Shown: positions 35,340-44,693, numbered from the stretch's first letter. The stretch: DNA of 64,000 nucleotides from Hyphomicrobiaceae bacterium (GCA_020638035.1 JACKJI010000010.1:15021-79020); one strand, 5' to 3'. Made by a program: numbers and translations. The notes: generated by a model not told the origin, from the letters alone.

Positions 35340-35373
35340 CGCCCGCGGCTTCTGCCGCGGGCGTCTTCTTTTT
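35340..35373 (+). terminator. Rho-independent terminator after the FadL-like gene
   Basis: Ten-base GC stem CGCCCGCGGC / GCCGCGGGCG with a TTCT loop and a T-rich tail. It ends the porin transcript. Confidence 0.88.
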
Positions 35374-35584
35374 CGCCAACGCGACTTGAATTGGCGACTT
35401 CGGACGGTCATCGCGTTGGCGAATCACCGTCGCAACGATACCGCCAAAATTCGGCCGCAGCGCAACGATCTTCTCCGCGATCGGAAGTGCCTTGGCACGG
35501 TGGCGATGCGCGTCTTGCGGCGTAGTTTCTTGGGCATCGCAATGTTGAAGAGATCGCAATCCCAATAGGAAGACCGAGGTGTTG

Positions 35585-36655
35585 ATGCTTGACCACGCAT
35601 CGCGCGCAAGTTCGCTGCACCGTGCGCCCTGGCGCGCACGTAGCCTTTTGGGGCCAATGATTGTGCTTGGCGTCGTCGTACTTCTGATCGGGTTGGCTGC
35701 ACCACATCCGCTGCGGGCGCAATCGGGCGATGCTCCTTCCCCAGTGGCTGCTCCGGTGAAGTCCGCGCAAGCGGATACCAGCCTGCGGCAGGCGCCCAAC
35801 AGTCGCGTCGCGATGGTTCTGCCGCCAGCCTTCCAGCCGGCTCGGCTCTATTCCGGTTTCGAGGACGAACGCAACGGAATTTCCTTCGTCATCTTCGAGG
35901 CGCCCGCTGCCGCCTTCGACGAGATGCGAACCGCCTTCACGCCAGAATCGCTTGCCGCGCGGGGCCTGACGGATGGACGTGCCGGGCGATTGAAGCGCAA
36001 CGACGAACACATCTACATGCAAGCGCGGCAGTCCTCACCTGCCGGGATCTATTCCAAGTTCTTCGTGCTGTTTCGCACCGGGGACCAGACGGTGCTGGTC
36101 ACCGCCAACGTTCCGGAAAGAGCGCTGGAGACCCATGCGACGAATGCCGAGACCATCGAATCGGCCCTTGCCTCCGCAGTGACGGTCGCAGTCACTGACA
36201 TCAAGGAGCTTTACCGATTTGGCTACCTGGGTCCGTTCAAGGAGGCGGGGCGGGTTGCAGGCACATCCAAACTCTACACGCCCGATGGACGCCTGGAGCC
36301 GGAGCGCAAGGGACTGTCGCGTCCCGCGCTGATCGTTGCGCCTTCGATCGACAAGCGTCCGGTCGGCGATGTCGCAACGACGGCCAAGGCCTTGCTCCAG
36401 ACGCTCGCAGGCTACCGTGACATCTCGATAGGCGTTCCAGAGCCGGTGACCGTCTCGGGGCTCAAAGGGGTGTCGCTGCAGGGGGAGGCAAAGGATGCGC
36501 AATCGGGTGCCGAGATCGTCATCCATCAGGTCCTGCTGGTGGCACATGACGGCGGTTATTACAGGCTCGTCGGGCTGGTCCCCAAGGCCGATGCAGAGAG
36601 GCTGTTGCCTGAATTGCAGCGCATCACCCAGAGCTTTCAGATCCTCGGCGGCTGA
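35585..36655 (+). CDS. Exported protein of unknown function
   Basis: About 356 residues. The N-terminal basic region and hydrophobic segment (LLGPMIVLGVVVLLIGLAAPHPLRA) look like a signal peptide or anchor. The mature part has two similar-sized halves rich in beta structure (MVLPPAFQPARLYSGFEDERNG and VHQVLLVAHDGGYYRLVGLVP). The final strand-rich stretch before QRITQSFQIL resembles small lipoprotein-sorting or lipid-binding folds, but no family is recognised. The start at 35585 (GAGG six bases upstream) was chosen over in-frame GTG and TTG codons just before it. Confidence 0.65.
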   Translation: MLDHASRASSLHRAPWRARSLLGPMIVLGVVVLLIGLAAPHPLRAQSGDAPSPVAAPVKSAQADTSLRQAPNSRVAMVLPPAFQPARLYSGFEDERNGISFVIFEAPAAAFDEMRTAFTPESLAARGLTDGRAGRLKRNDEHIYMQARQSSPAGIYSKFFVLFRTGDQTVLVTANVPERALETHATNAETIESALASAVTVAVTDIKELYRFGYLGPFKEAGRVAGTSKLYTPDGRLEPERKGLSRPALIVAPSIDKRPVGDVATTAKALLQTLAGYRDISIGVPEPVTVSGLKGVSLQGEAKDAQSGAEIVIHQVLLVAHDGGYYRLVGLVPKADAERLLPELQRITQSFQILGG

Positions 36656-36927
36656 GACGTTCTAAATCTCTGATTGGACTATATTTTTGTTGCGGCGCCG
36701 AGATGTCGTCCAGGCGTCGCGTTCCTTCACCGAGATTTGACGGGCGCTGATCCCCTCCCTGCCGCCACCATGCGCCCAAACGCCGTCAACTCCCTGGTCC
36801 GCACCCGCTTGAAACGGGTCTTGAAAGCGACTATGAGGGGGGCTCGACGAATTCCCGACAGATCGTGGGTCGCTGTGGTGGTCAATCTGCCGCGCCGCCC
36901 TCCTGTTTGCGGCGTGGAGCGAAAGCC

Positions 36928-37152
36928 ATGAAGAAAGACGCAGATCTGCATCCGAACTATCACCAGATCAAAGTGGTGATGACGGACGGCACCGAGTTCA
37001 CCACCTACTCGACCTACGGCAAGGAGGGCGACACCCTCCATCTTGACATCGATCCCAGTTCGCACCCGGCATGGACCGGCGGCGACGGCAAGCTCATGGA
37101 CCGCGCCGGCCGCGTGTCCAAGTTCAAGAAGAAGTTCGAAGGTCTGTTCTAA
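36928..37152 (+). CDS. rpmE: Ribosomal protein L31
   Basis: 74 residues: MKKDADLHPNYHQIKVVMTDG, then SHPAWTGGDGKLMDRAGRV and KFKKKF. This is the cysteine-free, zinc-independent L31 form (no CxxC), usual in alphaproteobacteria. The ATG at 36928 was chosen over an upstream frame start at 36865. It is followed by a strong terminator at 37225. Confidence 0.93.
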   Translation: MKKDADLHPNYHQIKVVMTDGTEFTTYSTYGKEGDTLHLDIDPSSHPAWTGGDGKLMDRAGRVSKFKKKFEGLF

Positions 37153-37224
37153 CGGGCTTTGCGCCGGTCATCGTCAATGTGCGACGACCTGGCAATTGGC
37201 CACATGAACACTCTGAAATCAGAA

Positions 37225-37250
37225 AGGCCCGGCGTGACCGGGCCTTTTTC
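37225..37250 (+). terminator. Rho-independent terminator after rpmE
   Basis: Stem AGGCCCGG / CCGGGCCT with loop CGTGA and five T. It is a compact, strong intrinsic terminator. Confidence 0.88.
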
Positions 37251-37295
37251 GTTTTGCGCCGAATTGCTGCGAAACCGGTGGCTGCGCCTGCTGGA

Positions 37296-37841
37296 TCAGC
37301 CTGCCTTGCTGCCGAATGCCCGCGCCAACCGGCTCATCTGCTCGGCAACCGGGTTGGCGGCAATCGGCACGACGTTCGTTTCGGGATCATGCATTGCCTT
37401 GTCGAGCTGAACCACACGATCGTGAAGCTTGAAGCTCTCTTCGATCAAGGCGCGCAAACCCTCCGGCAGATCAGCAAACCCGGCGATGTGAGAGGGACGG
37501 CCAATCGACTTCAGCTTCAGTCGCTGACGCTTGCGGCGCGCTTCCTCGCTCGTGATCTCGCCCTCTTTCAGCGCACGGCGCACAAGGAGCCACGACGCCA
37601 AGTCGAGCAGCCGCGTCGTGAGACGCATGCTTTCAGTTGCATAGAGGATGCTTGCTGGCGGCTTCAGCGCCTTCGCCTCGCGCCGGCCTGGACCATCAAG
37701 GTAGGCAGCCGTCGTCTCGACCAGCAACATGCCTTCCTTGAACACCTGGTCGAACTGAGCCGACGCCTGGAAACGCTCACCGAATGAAACGGTTATGGCG
37801 TTGCCCGCCCGCCCGTCAGAACCATGTAATTCCATCGTCAT
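37296..37841 (-). CDS. rcdA: RcdA/DUF1465-family cell-cycle adaptor
   Basis: About 181 residues and wholly helical. VSFGERFQASAQFDQVFKEGM opens the domain, followed by YLDGPGRREAK, MRLTTRLLDLASWLLVRRALKEGEIT and the conserved RPSHIAGFADLPEGLRALI. This is PF07323 (DUF1465), which includes Caulobacter RcdA, an adaptor that brings CtrA and other proteins to ClpXP. The ATG at 37841 is preferred; a GTG at 37856 would add five residues. Its mobile, charged C-terminal tail is as in RcdA. It is convergent with rpmE. Confidence 0.85.
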   Translation of the reverse strand: MTMELHGSDGRAGNAITVSFGERFQASAQFDQVFKEGMLLVETTAAYLDGPGRREAKALKPPASILYATESMRLTTRLLDLASWLLVRRALKEGEITSEEARRKRQRLKLKSIGRPSHIAGFADLPEGLRALIEESFKLHDRVVQLDKAMHDPETNVVPIAANPVAEQMSRLARAFGSKAG

Positions 37842-38082
37842 GCTACGCCGTGACACAAACTCAAACTCTCGACTAACTGTAACACCCGATCAACCTAGAT
37901 GACCACGGTTAACAAGGTGGTCAATTCGGGTCGATTCATGACGCAGGACGTGTCCGCTTGTGGGCAACTGCCGCGTCCTGGAGATTGGCTTGCAAGATCG
38001 GCGCCGCTGAGACGGTGCAGAGAACGGTTGGTTGCAGGCCCGTCACGCGACCTCCCCATGCCCCAAAACGCTGTGCCAAAAG

Positions 38083-38112
38083 GAAAAAAGAGCCGCCAGG
38101 GCGTGGCGGCTC
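38083..38112 (-). terminator. Rho-independent terminator on the minus strand
   Basis: Stem GAGCCGCC / GGCGGCTC (38090-38097 and 38105-38112) is followed, reading leftward, by CTTTTTTCCTTTT. It terminates transcription coming from the DUF1192 side. Confidence 0.85.
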
Positions 38113-38215
38113 GAAAGTCAACAGGGAGGCGTCAAACAGAGTGACATGTGCCACTCGGGATCCAGAGATCTGGATGACTGCATTGTTGGGTGATCAGGGT
38201 TAGAAAACCGTTAAG
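38083..38215 (-). ncRNA. Candidate small RNA (structured, ends in an intrinsic terminator)
   Basis: Read on the minus strand, this segment has a palindrome ATCCAGA/TCTGGAT (38160-38175), a hairpin GAGTG/CACTC (38139-38156) and a strong terminator (38083-38112). Between the hairpin and the terminator is a CCTCCC anti-Shine-Dalgarno-like stretch. TTAACGGTTTTCTAAC, close to a CtrA site, lies just upstream near 38200-38215. It could also be only a 3' UTR of the DUF1192 transcript. Confidence 0.35.
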
Positions 38216-38328
38216 CGCTGGCCCGAAATCGTGCGCTGAGGGACGCGTGGCGCGAGATGTACAGGGGGACTTCGGGCGAGGTTCGCATAAATGGACCCGC
38301 CCGGCGCAGGAAGCGGATCGAGCGCCGC

Positions 38329-38520
38329 TCAGGACTTGAACAGGGCACTCGCCGCGGCCTCATGGGCACGTTTGCGTTCCAGTTCGCCCGTTACCCGGGC
38401 GATCTCTGCCTGGAGTGCTTCGATGCGGTGCTCCAATTCGGCAATCGAAAGGCCGGAAAGATCGGTGCCGATCGCCAAGGCCGCCGCCTGCTGCTTCGGC
38501 CTCACCTCATCCCAGTCCAT
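38329..38520 (-). CDS. DUF1192-family small protein
   Basis: 63 residues. It has a short N-terminal segment (DWDEVRPKQ) and LSGLSIAELEHRIEALQAEIARV, then a charged coiled-coil helix ending in LERKRAHEAAAS. DUF1192 is a small alphaproteobacterial family of unknown function, predicted to be a helical coiled-coil. It is divergent from the quinone oxidoreductase gene, 275 bases away. Confidence 0.8.
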   Translation of the reverse strand: MDWDEVRPKQQAAALAIGTDLSGLSIAELEHRIEALQAEIARVTGELERKRAHEAAASALFKS

Positions 38521-38795
38521 GTTTCCTCCCCATAGTCAAATCGGCCTCCGGCCGCTTCTGCGAGGCACGATGCCCCGGAGCACAATCACGCACCCCGGCT
38601 TTCGCAAGCGCGCCCCTGCCATCATTCCGGAGCGTGGCCTTAGTGCTGGACTGCTGCACACCGCAGCGGCACATGCCAAGGGCTTGCCATGCCAGCACGA
38701 TGCGGGCACATGTGCGGGCGGCTGAGCGTCACCGCTCAGCTGACGCCTAACTCTCAAGACCGCCAGCCCCTCATTCATCGTAGAGAGCCATCACC

Positions 38796-39806
38796 ATGAC
38801 GAGCCTGCCCGAGACCATGACCGCCATCGAGATCGAGGGCAAGGGTGGGCCAGAGGTGCTTGTCGCACGGCAGGTGCCGGTTCCGCAGGTCGGATCGGGG
38901 CAAATCCTGATCAAGGTGCATGCCGCCGGCATCAACCGGCCCGACGTTCTGCAACGCCAGGGGCTCTATCCCGCGCCGAAGGGGCATTCGCCCATTCCCG
39001 GCCTCGAAGTTGCCGGCGAGGTCGCAGCGGTAGGGGCAGGTTCAAACCGCTTCCAGCCGGGGGACCGGGTGATGGCGCTGGTCAATGGCGGTGGCTACGC
39101 CCAGTACTGCATTGCGGAGGAGCCGGCGGCCCTGCCGATACCCGCAGGTCTTTCGATGATCGATGCGGCGACCGTGCCGGAAACGTTCTTCACTGTCTGG
39201 CACAACGTGTTCGAGCGCGCCGCCCTGAAGCCGGGGGAATGGTTCATGATCCACGGAGGCACGTCGGGCATCGGCGTCACCGCGATCCAGCTCGCCAAGG
39301 CGTTCGGGGCAAAGGTCATCGCAACCGCGGGATCGGCGGACAAATGTGCGGCATGCGCAGCCCTCGGGGCAGACCGGACGGTCGACTATCGGACCGAGGA
39401 CTTCGTCGAGGCGGTCAAGGAGACGACGGGCAAGCGCGGCGTGGATGTCATTCTCGACATGGTCGGTGGGGATTATGTCGATCGCAATATCCGCTCGCTC
39501 GCGGATGACGGCCGGCTCGTCAACATCGCTTTCCTCAAAGGCTCCAAGGTCGAAGTTGACCTTATGCGGGTCATGCTGAAGCGCTTGACGGTGACCGGTT
39601 CGACGTTGCGTATCCGCCCGACCGAGGTCAAGGGCCGGATCGCGCGGGCGCTGGAGGAGAAGGTGTCGCCGCTTCTTGCCAACGGTGCCATCAAGGTCGT
39701 TCTGGATTCGACATTCGCGCTCAACGAGGCTGGCGCGGCGCATGCGCGGCTCGATGCCGGCCAGCATATCGGTAAGATCGCACTCGCCGTCGTGCCGGCG
39801 GGCTGA
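38796..39806 (+). CDS. NAD(P)H:quinone oxidoreductase (zinc-free MDR family, PIG3-like)
   Basis: 336 residues of the medium-chain dehydrogenase/reductase superfamily. Signatures: VHAAGINRPDVLQRQGLYP, GLEVAGEVAAVG, and the cofactor-binding HGGTSGIGVTAIQLAKA. The residues that bind zinc in alcohol dehydrogenases are missing (NRPDVLQ), as expected for quinone reductases. This and the length match the PIG3/TP53I3 group, which reduces quinones with NADPH. It likely handles redox-active quinones in the cytosol. Confidence 0.88.
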   Translation: MTSLPETMTAIEIEGKGGPEVLVARQVPVPQVGSGQILIKVHAAGINRPDVLQRQGLYPAPKGHSPIPGLEVAGEVAAVGAGSNRFQPGDRVMALVNGGGYAQYCIAEEPAALPIPAGLSMIDAATVPETFFTVWHNVFERAALKPGEWFMIHGGTSGIGVTAIQLAKAFGAKVIATAGSADKCAACAALGADRTVDYRTEDFVEAVKETTGKRGVDVILDMVGGDYVDRNIRSLADDGRLVNIAFLKGSKVEVDLMRVMLKRLTVTGSTLRIRPTEVKGRIARALEEKVSPLLANGAIKVVLDSTFALNEAGAAHARLDAGQHIGKIALAVVPAG

Positions 39807-39994
39807 CCAGAGTCTTCCGTCGTGATGCGGTCGCATTTGCCGGCGACAACGCATCGGTGCATAGTCGGCGCTCCCTCACCACCGAAGGCGGATCGGGTCG
39901 GCGAGGTCAAGCTCAATGATTGGCGCAGCGGGGCGCCATGATCCATCCGTCGCGGTAGGGGGCTACCGCGCAATGTTTGGGGGAAATACGACCC

Positions 39995-40654
39995 GTGTCT
40001 GGCACGCAAGGACTGCTGCGCGTCGCAGCCGATACAGAGATCGCCGCGGACATCCGCAATTGCCGGATGCTCGAGGTTCTGGGAACCATCGAAGGTGACG
40101 TTGTCGCGCACCAGGTCGTCGTCCACGAGGGCGGCCGGCTGCTCGGCAGGCTCCGTGCCGACACCGTCGATGTGCGCGGGACAATCGAGGGGGACGTGGT
40201 CGTCCGCAATCTCGTCGCGATCCGCTCAGGCGCAAGTGTCTCAGGTGACGTACGCTACGGGCGCATGTCCCTGGAGCCGGGCGGCGAACTCACCGCCAAG
40301 GTGAAGAACGTTCCACCGGAGCTGACGGGCGACTTCTCGATTTCGGTGCGGCGTGGCCAACACGTGCTTCTGACAAATGAAGACCTGGCAGCCATCGATC
40401 CCGACAACACCGCCGATGAGCTTGTCTACACGGTAAGTGCCGCGCGCGGTGGCCACGTGGCGACGGGCAGCAATCTGGCGCAGGCGCTGACGCACTTCAC
40501 CCAGGCCGACCTCAACCAGAAAAGCATCGTGTTCGTTCATGACGGCGGTCCGGATCGGAGCGCTCGTTTCGACGTCGTGGTGCACGACAAACATGGCGCG
40601 TCGTCGGGCAAGCCGCGCACGGTCGACGTGACCATCACCGACATGGCGGCGTGA
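39995..40654 (+). CDS. Bactofilin-like domain fused to a cadherin-like repeat
   Basis: About 219 residues. Residues ~8-105 are a polymer-forming bactofilin domain: a right-handed beta helix with repeating IEGDVV motifs (EVLGTIEGDVVAHQVVVHEGG and VRGTIEGDVVVRNLVAI). The C-terminal ~110 residues resemble a CSPG/NG2 or cadherin-like repeat (LLTNEDLAAIDPDNTADELVYTV, then VFVHDGGPDRSARFDVVVHD). Bactofilins are normally cytoplasmic and stand alone, so this fusion is unusual. There is no ATG in frame; GTG 39995 has GGGGGAAA ten bases upstream, and TTG 39977 is an alternative. Its stop is convergent with the HAD gene. Confidence 0.78.
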   Translation: MSGTQGLLRVAADTEIAADIRNCRMLEVLGTIEGDVVAHQVVVHEGGRLLGRLRADTVDVRGTIEGDVVVRNLVAIRSGASVSGDVRYGRMSLEPGGELTAKVKNVPPELTGDFSISVRRGQHVLLTNEDLAAIDPDNTADELVYTVSAARGGHVATGSNLAQALTHFTQADLNQKSIVFVHDGGPDRSARFDVVVHDKHGASSGKPRTVDVTITDMAA

Positions 40655-40685
40655 TCCTGCGGGTTATCTGCCCTTTCGTATGCTG

Positions 40686-41561
40686 CTACCAGACCAGAGC
40701 ACGCATGGCCGCTGCTGGTCTGGCTGGCGCGTCGGCAAAGAGCTGACCAAGGCTCGCCTCGTCGAGCACGCCTGCGACGTGGACGCCGCTGGCAATGAAG
40801 ACAGACCGCAGCCCCATGGTGCCGGCGCCGGCGATATCGGTCTTGACCCCGTCCCCAATGGCCAGGACCCGTTCCGGGGCGACCTTGCTGCCGCGCCGGC
40901 GCGCCAGTTCGTCGAATGCCAATTCGTAGATCGGCCGGTAGGGCTTACCGGCATAGGACACCATTCCCCCGAGTTGCGCGTAAAGTGCCGCGACGCCGCC
41001 TGCGCACCAGATGATCCGACCGCCGCGCTCGACCTTCAGGTCGGGATTGGCGCAGATCATCGGGAGGCCACGCTCGCGCGCTGCCAGCAACATTTCGCGG
41101 TAGTTCTCTGGCGATTCCGTGTCGTCGTCGAATAGGCCGGTGCAGACGATCGTATCTGCCTCTTCGAGCCGCGTGCAGGTGACACCAAGGCCGGCGTAGA
41201 TCGGCAGATCGCGTTCGGGGCCCAGATGAAAAACGGGGCGACCCGAAAGTTCAGCGATCATGGCCCGCGCAGCATCGCCTGACGTCAGGATCATGTCGTA
41301 GGCCGAATCCGGCACGCCAATGCGCCGGAGCTGCTCGGCAACGCTCGCCGCCGGACGAGGCGCATTCGACAGCAGCATCACCGTGCCGCCGATGCGTCTG
41401 AACGTCATGCAGGCGCGGGCGGCATCATGGAACGGTTGCACGCCATTGTGCATCACGCCCCAGATGTCGACCAGCCACGCATCAGTCGCCACGGCAAGCG
41501 ACGAGATGGAGGATACCAACGGAATGGCGGCGGGCACGGCGGCTTTTTCGTTCGGGCTCAT
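40686..41561 (-). CDS. HAD-IIA hydrolase, TIGR01459 type
   Basis: About 291 residues. DAWLVDIWGVMHNGVQPF is HAD motif I with Asp nucleophile and the second Asp; MLLSNAPRPAASV is motif II; AGKPYRPIYELAFDEL holds the Lys; VLAIGDGVKTDIAGAGTMG holds the metal-binding Asps. The C2-cap type is that of the NagD-related group TIGR01459, found in alphaproteobacteria with unknown substrate. The ATG at 41561 was chosen; the frame extends a further 162 bases into the EAL gene's 3' end. It is 31 bases downstream of that gene on the same strand and may share its transcript. Confidence 0.87.
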   Translation of the reverse strand: MSPNEKAAVPAAIPLVSSISSLAVATDAWLVDIWGVMHNGVQPFHDAARACMTFRRIGGTVMLLSNAPRPAASVAEQLRRIGVPDSAYDMILTSGDAARAMIAELSGRPVFHLGPERDLPIYAGLGVTCTRLEEADTIVCTGLFDDDTESPENYREMLLAARERGLPMICANPDLKVERGGRIIWCAGGVAALYAQLGGMVSYAGKPYRPIYELAFDELARRRGSKVAPERVLAIGDGVKTDIAGAGTMGLRSVFIASGVHVAGVLDEASLGQLFADAPARPAAAMRALVW

Positions 41562-41592
41562 CACACGGTGGTGACGCAGTGGCCCCGAAAAA

Positions 41593-44190
41593 TCAAGCCG
41601 CCGCCGGCCGATCACCCACGTTAGCGACGAGCGCCTTGATCTGGCGCGCGCCGCCGAACAACGGCCCCTGGCCCAAACGTACGCCATAAGCGAAGACCTG
41701 CTCGCGCTTCTCCGCATCGTCAATCGCCTCGACGACCGGAGACAGGCCTAGCTTCTCCAGGTGCTTGCACAGATCCTCGGCCGGCACGATGGCATCGGAC
41801 GTCGGCAACCCAGACAGGAATACGTCGGCGTCGAGCTTGACGAACTTGAAGCCCGCGTTGGCCAGAAGTTCGAAGTCCATGTCGAGATCGGTGACCGCGC
41901 GCAATGCAAATCCGAAGCCCAGGTCACGCATCTCGGTGATCATGGTCCAATGCGGCGTGCGGAACAGGCGTGCGTCAGCCTGCGTGAAGGTCAACACGAG
42001 CTGCCCTGCGAGCTGCACCTGTTGCTCATAGGTCTCCGCGAACGTCGTCAGGAAGTTGTCGGCGGTCAGCGATGGACCGGCAAAGGATGCGAAGACATTG
42101 CCCTGCTTGTTGCGCTCCTCAAGCCGGCGTGCCACTTCGGCGGTCCGCTTCAGGCGCAAGCTGTCGAGCAATGGCAGCGCGCCGGACGGACGCTCGGCCT
42201 CGGCGGGATCATCGGGAAGGATCTCCGCGCCACTCGCATCGCTCAAGCGTACCGACACTTCGAAGTGTCGGGCCTGCTGCTTTTCGAGATCGAGAATAGG
42301 CTCGAGAAAAACCTCGATGCGTCCGGCCTCGATCGCGTCGGAAATGCGCGCCAACCGGTCAGCAACCGCATCGGCTGGGACTTCAGGCTGCTCCACCGCC
42401 CGGGGTTCGGGGTCAAGATCCCACAGGCCGTCTTCGATCGGCACATCGCCTAGCGCAGGCGTGGCGGCACGCCCGGCCGGCATCTGAGCTGACGGCCTTG
42501 TCGCTTCAGCCGCCCGTGTGGGTGCTTCCGCTGGGGACGCTGCCATGGTGGCCGGCCCTGCCTTGGTGACAGCCGATGCCGGTTGAGGTGCGGCGCGCTG
42601 GTCCATCACGTTGGGAGCTGCCGGTAAGGGCGGGGGCATGCTGGTCATGGTTGCGATCGGCTTGGCGCGTCGCATGAGCGCCTCGACATCGAACTCCGCC
42701 GCAGCCGGGGCTGGCGCATCCATCTGCGGCTTGCCCGATTGGCTCGCAGACGGCTGGCGCATGGCGGCGGCCGACTCACGCGCCGCCGGCTCTACCGAGC
42801 CGGAACGCACAGGCGTGGACGGGGCGGGAGGGGGTATTGGCTGACCGGCACGGGCTGCCGGGCCGCCGGCTGTCGGCGCAGAGCGCGCTTGGCCTGATGG
42901 CTCGTGCATGTTGCGTGCGGCCTGACGGAGCGCACCGACCGATCGATCGATCGCCGCAGCCTCCAGCCCTTCGCGGCTGCGATCCTGCATCAGCTTGTGA
43001 GCATCGGCGGAATTGACCTCGTCGGCGAGCTTCTTGATCAGCCCCTGGATCATCTCGACATCGGATTCACTCGGTGAGAACCCCGCCTCGCGCATCGCCT
43101 CGCCGGGGCGATAGCCCCATGCGGACTGCGCCGCAGGTGCAGACATCCGTGCGGCGACATCGTCGACGGGTGCATCCGCGTTTCGGTCAGCCAGCATTCC
43201 GGAATGTTCAGGATGGATGCTTGTGAGTTCGTGAGCTGGCGCGGCGCCTGGTGCCTTCGCACCGAGAGACGGTCCCGCGCCAGGAGGGCCAAATGCCTCT
43301 GAAGACCGGCCGTCGGCGGGGGCTGCCTCGGCGGCCATGCTGCGTCGAGTTCTGCTGATGGCGCCGCCACCAGAGAGCGAGGGAGGCTCAGCGCCTGGCA
43401 TGGGTGCGGCACCACCCTTCGACGGCGCAACACCCAGAGGCAGATCCAGACTGGCGCTGCGGCCGTCACCAAATGGCGAGGGCCTGGACGCAGCCATGCT
43501 GGGGGCCCGGACTATTTTCTGCATCTGCGGCTGCGGCGGCTCGCGAAGTTCGGCGGTGGCTGCAATTTCCACCAGCGACTCCTTCGATGGCTCCTGACCG
43601 GCCACAGGGGGTTCGCTCGCCGGCGTCTTGGCCTCGATGTCCGTGGCGTCGGCCTTCGGCGCGGCCAGCGAAGGCTCGTCGGCGCGCGGGGGTTCGGCGC
43701 GCGGTTTGCCGGTGCTCGCCGGTGCGGGAACCGGCGGCGGAGTCATGGCGGCGGCCACCCGCGCCAGCGGGTCGCCGCTAGGCACTCCCGGCGAAGGCTG
43801 TCTGGGGGCTGGCGCAACCGCGGGCGGAGACGCGGCGGGCGGACCGACGATGGCACCGCGCGTAGACGGTGCGGCGGCTGGCGCATGGGCGGGGCGCAAG
43901 GGCGGACCGGATGCCGTGAATTGATTGAGACGCGCGACCTCGCCGGTCAAGCGATCGACCTCGGTACGCAACTCATCCAGCTGATCGTGGCGGCGGACCA
44001 GCGTGTGCAGCGTGAGCAGGCCGACATAAAAGGCCGCCGAGACAGTGACCGCCAGCCAGAAACTCAACCCAGCCTGGGCGACAAGCCCCATGCACAAGGC
44101 CAGAGTCACGACGGCCATCGCCATCATGACGAAGCCGTCAGCCATGCGGCTCTTGCCAGGTTTGCTTCGCACCTTGGTGTCGCTCGCCAT
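41593..44190 (-). CDS. Membrane protein with degenerate EAL domain
   Basis: 865 residues. Two membrane spans near residues 21-62 are followed by a short coiled coil (HDQLDELRTEVDRLTGEVARL). A ~500-residue Pro/Ala/Ser-rich region of low complexity follows. Residues ~635-865 form an EAL-type fold. In it the EAL motif is replaced by FEVSVRL, the DDFGTG loop by LGFGFALRAVTDLDMDFELL, and the EGVET segment by EAIDDAEKREQVFAYGVRLGQGP. The key acidic residues that bind metal and c-di-GMP are mostly gone, so I expect no phosphodiesterase activity. It could be a c-di-GMP-binding or scaffold protein. It is upstream of the HAD gene, likely co-transcribed. Confidence 0.8.
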   Translation of the reverse strand: MASDTKVRSKPGKSRMADGFVMMAMAVVTLALCMGLVAQAGLSFWLAVTVSAAFYVGLLTLHTLVRRHDQLDELRTEVDRLTGEVARLNQFTASGPPLRPAHAPAAAPSTRGAIVGPPAASPPAVAPAPRQPSPGVPSGDPLARVAAAMTPPPVPAPASTGKPRAEPPRADEPSLAAPKADATDIEAKTPASEPPVAGQEPSKESLVEIAATAELREPPQPQMQKIVRAPSMAASRPSPFGDGRSASLDLPLGVAPSKGGAAPMPGAEPPSLSGGGAISRTRRSMAAEAAPADGRSSEAFGPPGAGPSLGAKAPGAAPAHELTSIHPEHSGMLADRNADAPVDDVAARMSAPAAQSAWGYRPGEAMREAGFSPSESDVEMIQGLIKKLADEVNSADAHKLMQDRSREGLEAAAIDRSVGALRQAARNMHEPSGQARSAPTAGGPAARAGQPIPPPAPSTPVRSGSVEPAARESAAAMRQPSASQSGKPQMDAPAPAAAEFDVEALMRRAKPIATMTSMPPPLPAAPNVMDQRAAPQPASAVTKAGPATMAASPAEAPTRAAEATRPSAQMPAGRAATPALGDVPIEDGLWDLDPEPRAVEQPEVPADAVADRLARISDAIEAGRIEVFLEPILDLEKQQARHFEVSVRLSDASGAEILPDDPAEAERPSGALPLLDSLRLKRTAEVARRLEERNKQGNVFASFAGPSLTADNFLTTFAETYEQQVQLAGQLVLTFTQADARLFRTPHWTMITEMRDLGFGFALRAVTDLDMDFELLANAGFKFVKLDADVFLSGLPTSDAIVPAEDLCKHLEKLGLSPVVEAIDDAEKREQVFAYGVRLGQGPLFGGARQIKALVANVGDRPAAA

Positions 44191-44693
44191 TCCTTACCGC
44201 CTCGCCTGCTTACCCTGGAAATCCATGCTTTGCGCTGTGTCGACCGGTGGCCCGGCACAACAAATGGCCGCGCCACTCACCGGCAGCCCGCAACTCGCTC
44301 GTCTACGCGACACACTCGTTGGAACAACTTCGATCACGCACGGGGCCGCCAAAGTGCGGCCTTGGGCTGCGCGTGGCGCCGAACGCCTGGCTTTCCAAAT
44401 GAGCCCCGTCACCCCCGGCAGCTGGCGGATCCCAGCCCGCGCGCACCTGCGACTGCAACTCACCCACCACACACCGCGGAACGCTTGAGCATCGGAACCG
44501 CCTCACGCCAGCGAAACGATTCGCGCTTCTTAACTGTCCGAAAGATCGCCGCACCCGGGCAATCGAAGCTGCCGAGCTTTCACCAGAATTCGATCGAGAT
44601 TGTGGGTGCTACCGATGAGTTGTTGCTGAAACGCATCGCTCCCGGCGAACATAAGGTGCGCTGGTTCTTATAGCCGCCGTCCGCTAACGGCGT
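44191..44693. other. Intergenic region between EAL and aminotransferase genes
   Basis: About 500 bases. No motif, hairpin with T-run, or promoter pair was recognised. Several small frames overlap but none shows a family or good ribosome site. Confidence 0.5.

Larger units (their letters stand above)
37842..38328. other. Intergenic region upstream of rcdA with a structured segment
   Basis: Upstream of rcdA there is a GTTAAC half-site of the CtrA type. The rest holds the candidate small RNA with three hairpins at 38083-38215 and its terminator. No coding sequence is called. Confidence 0.5.
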
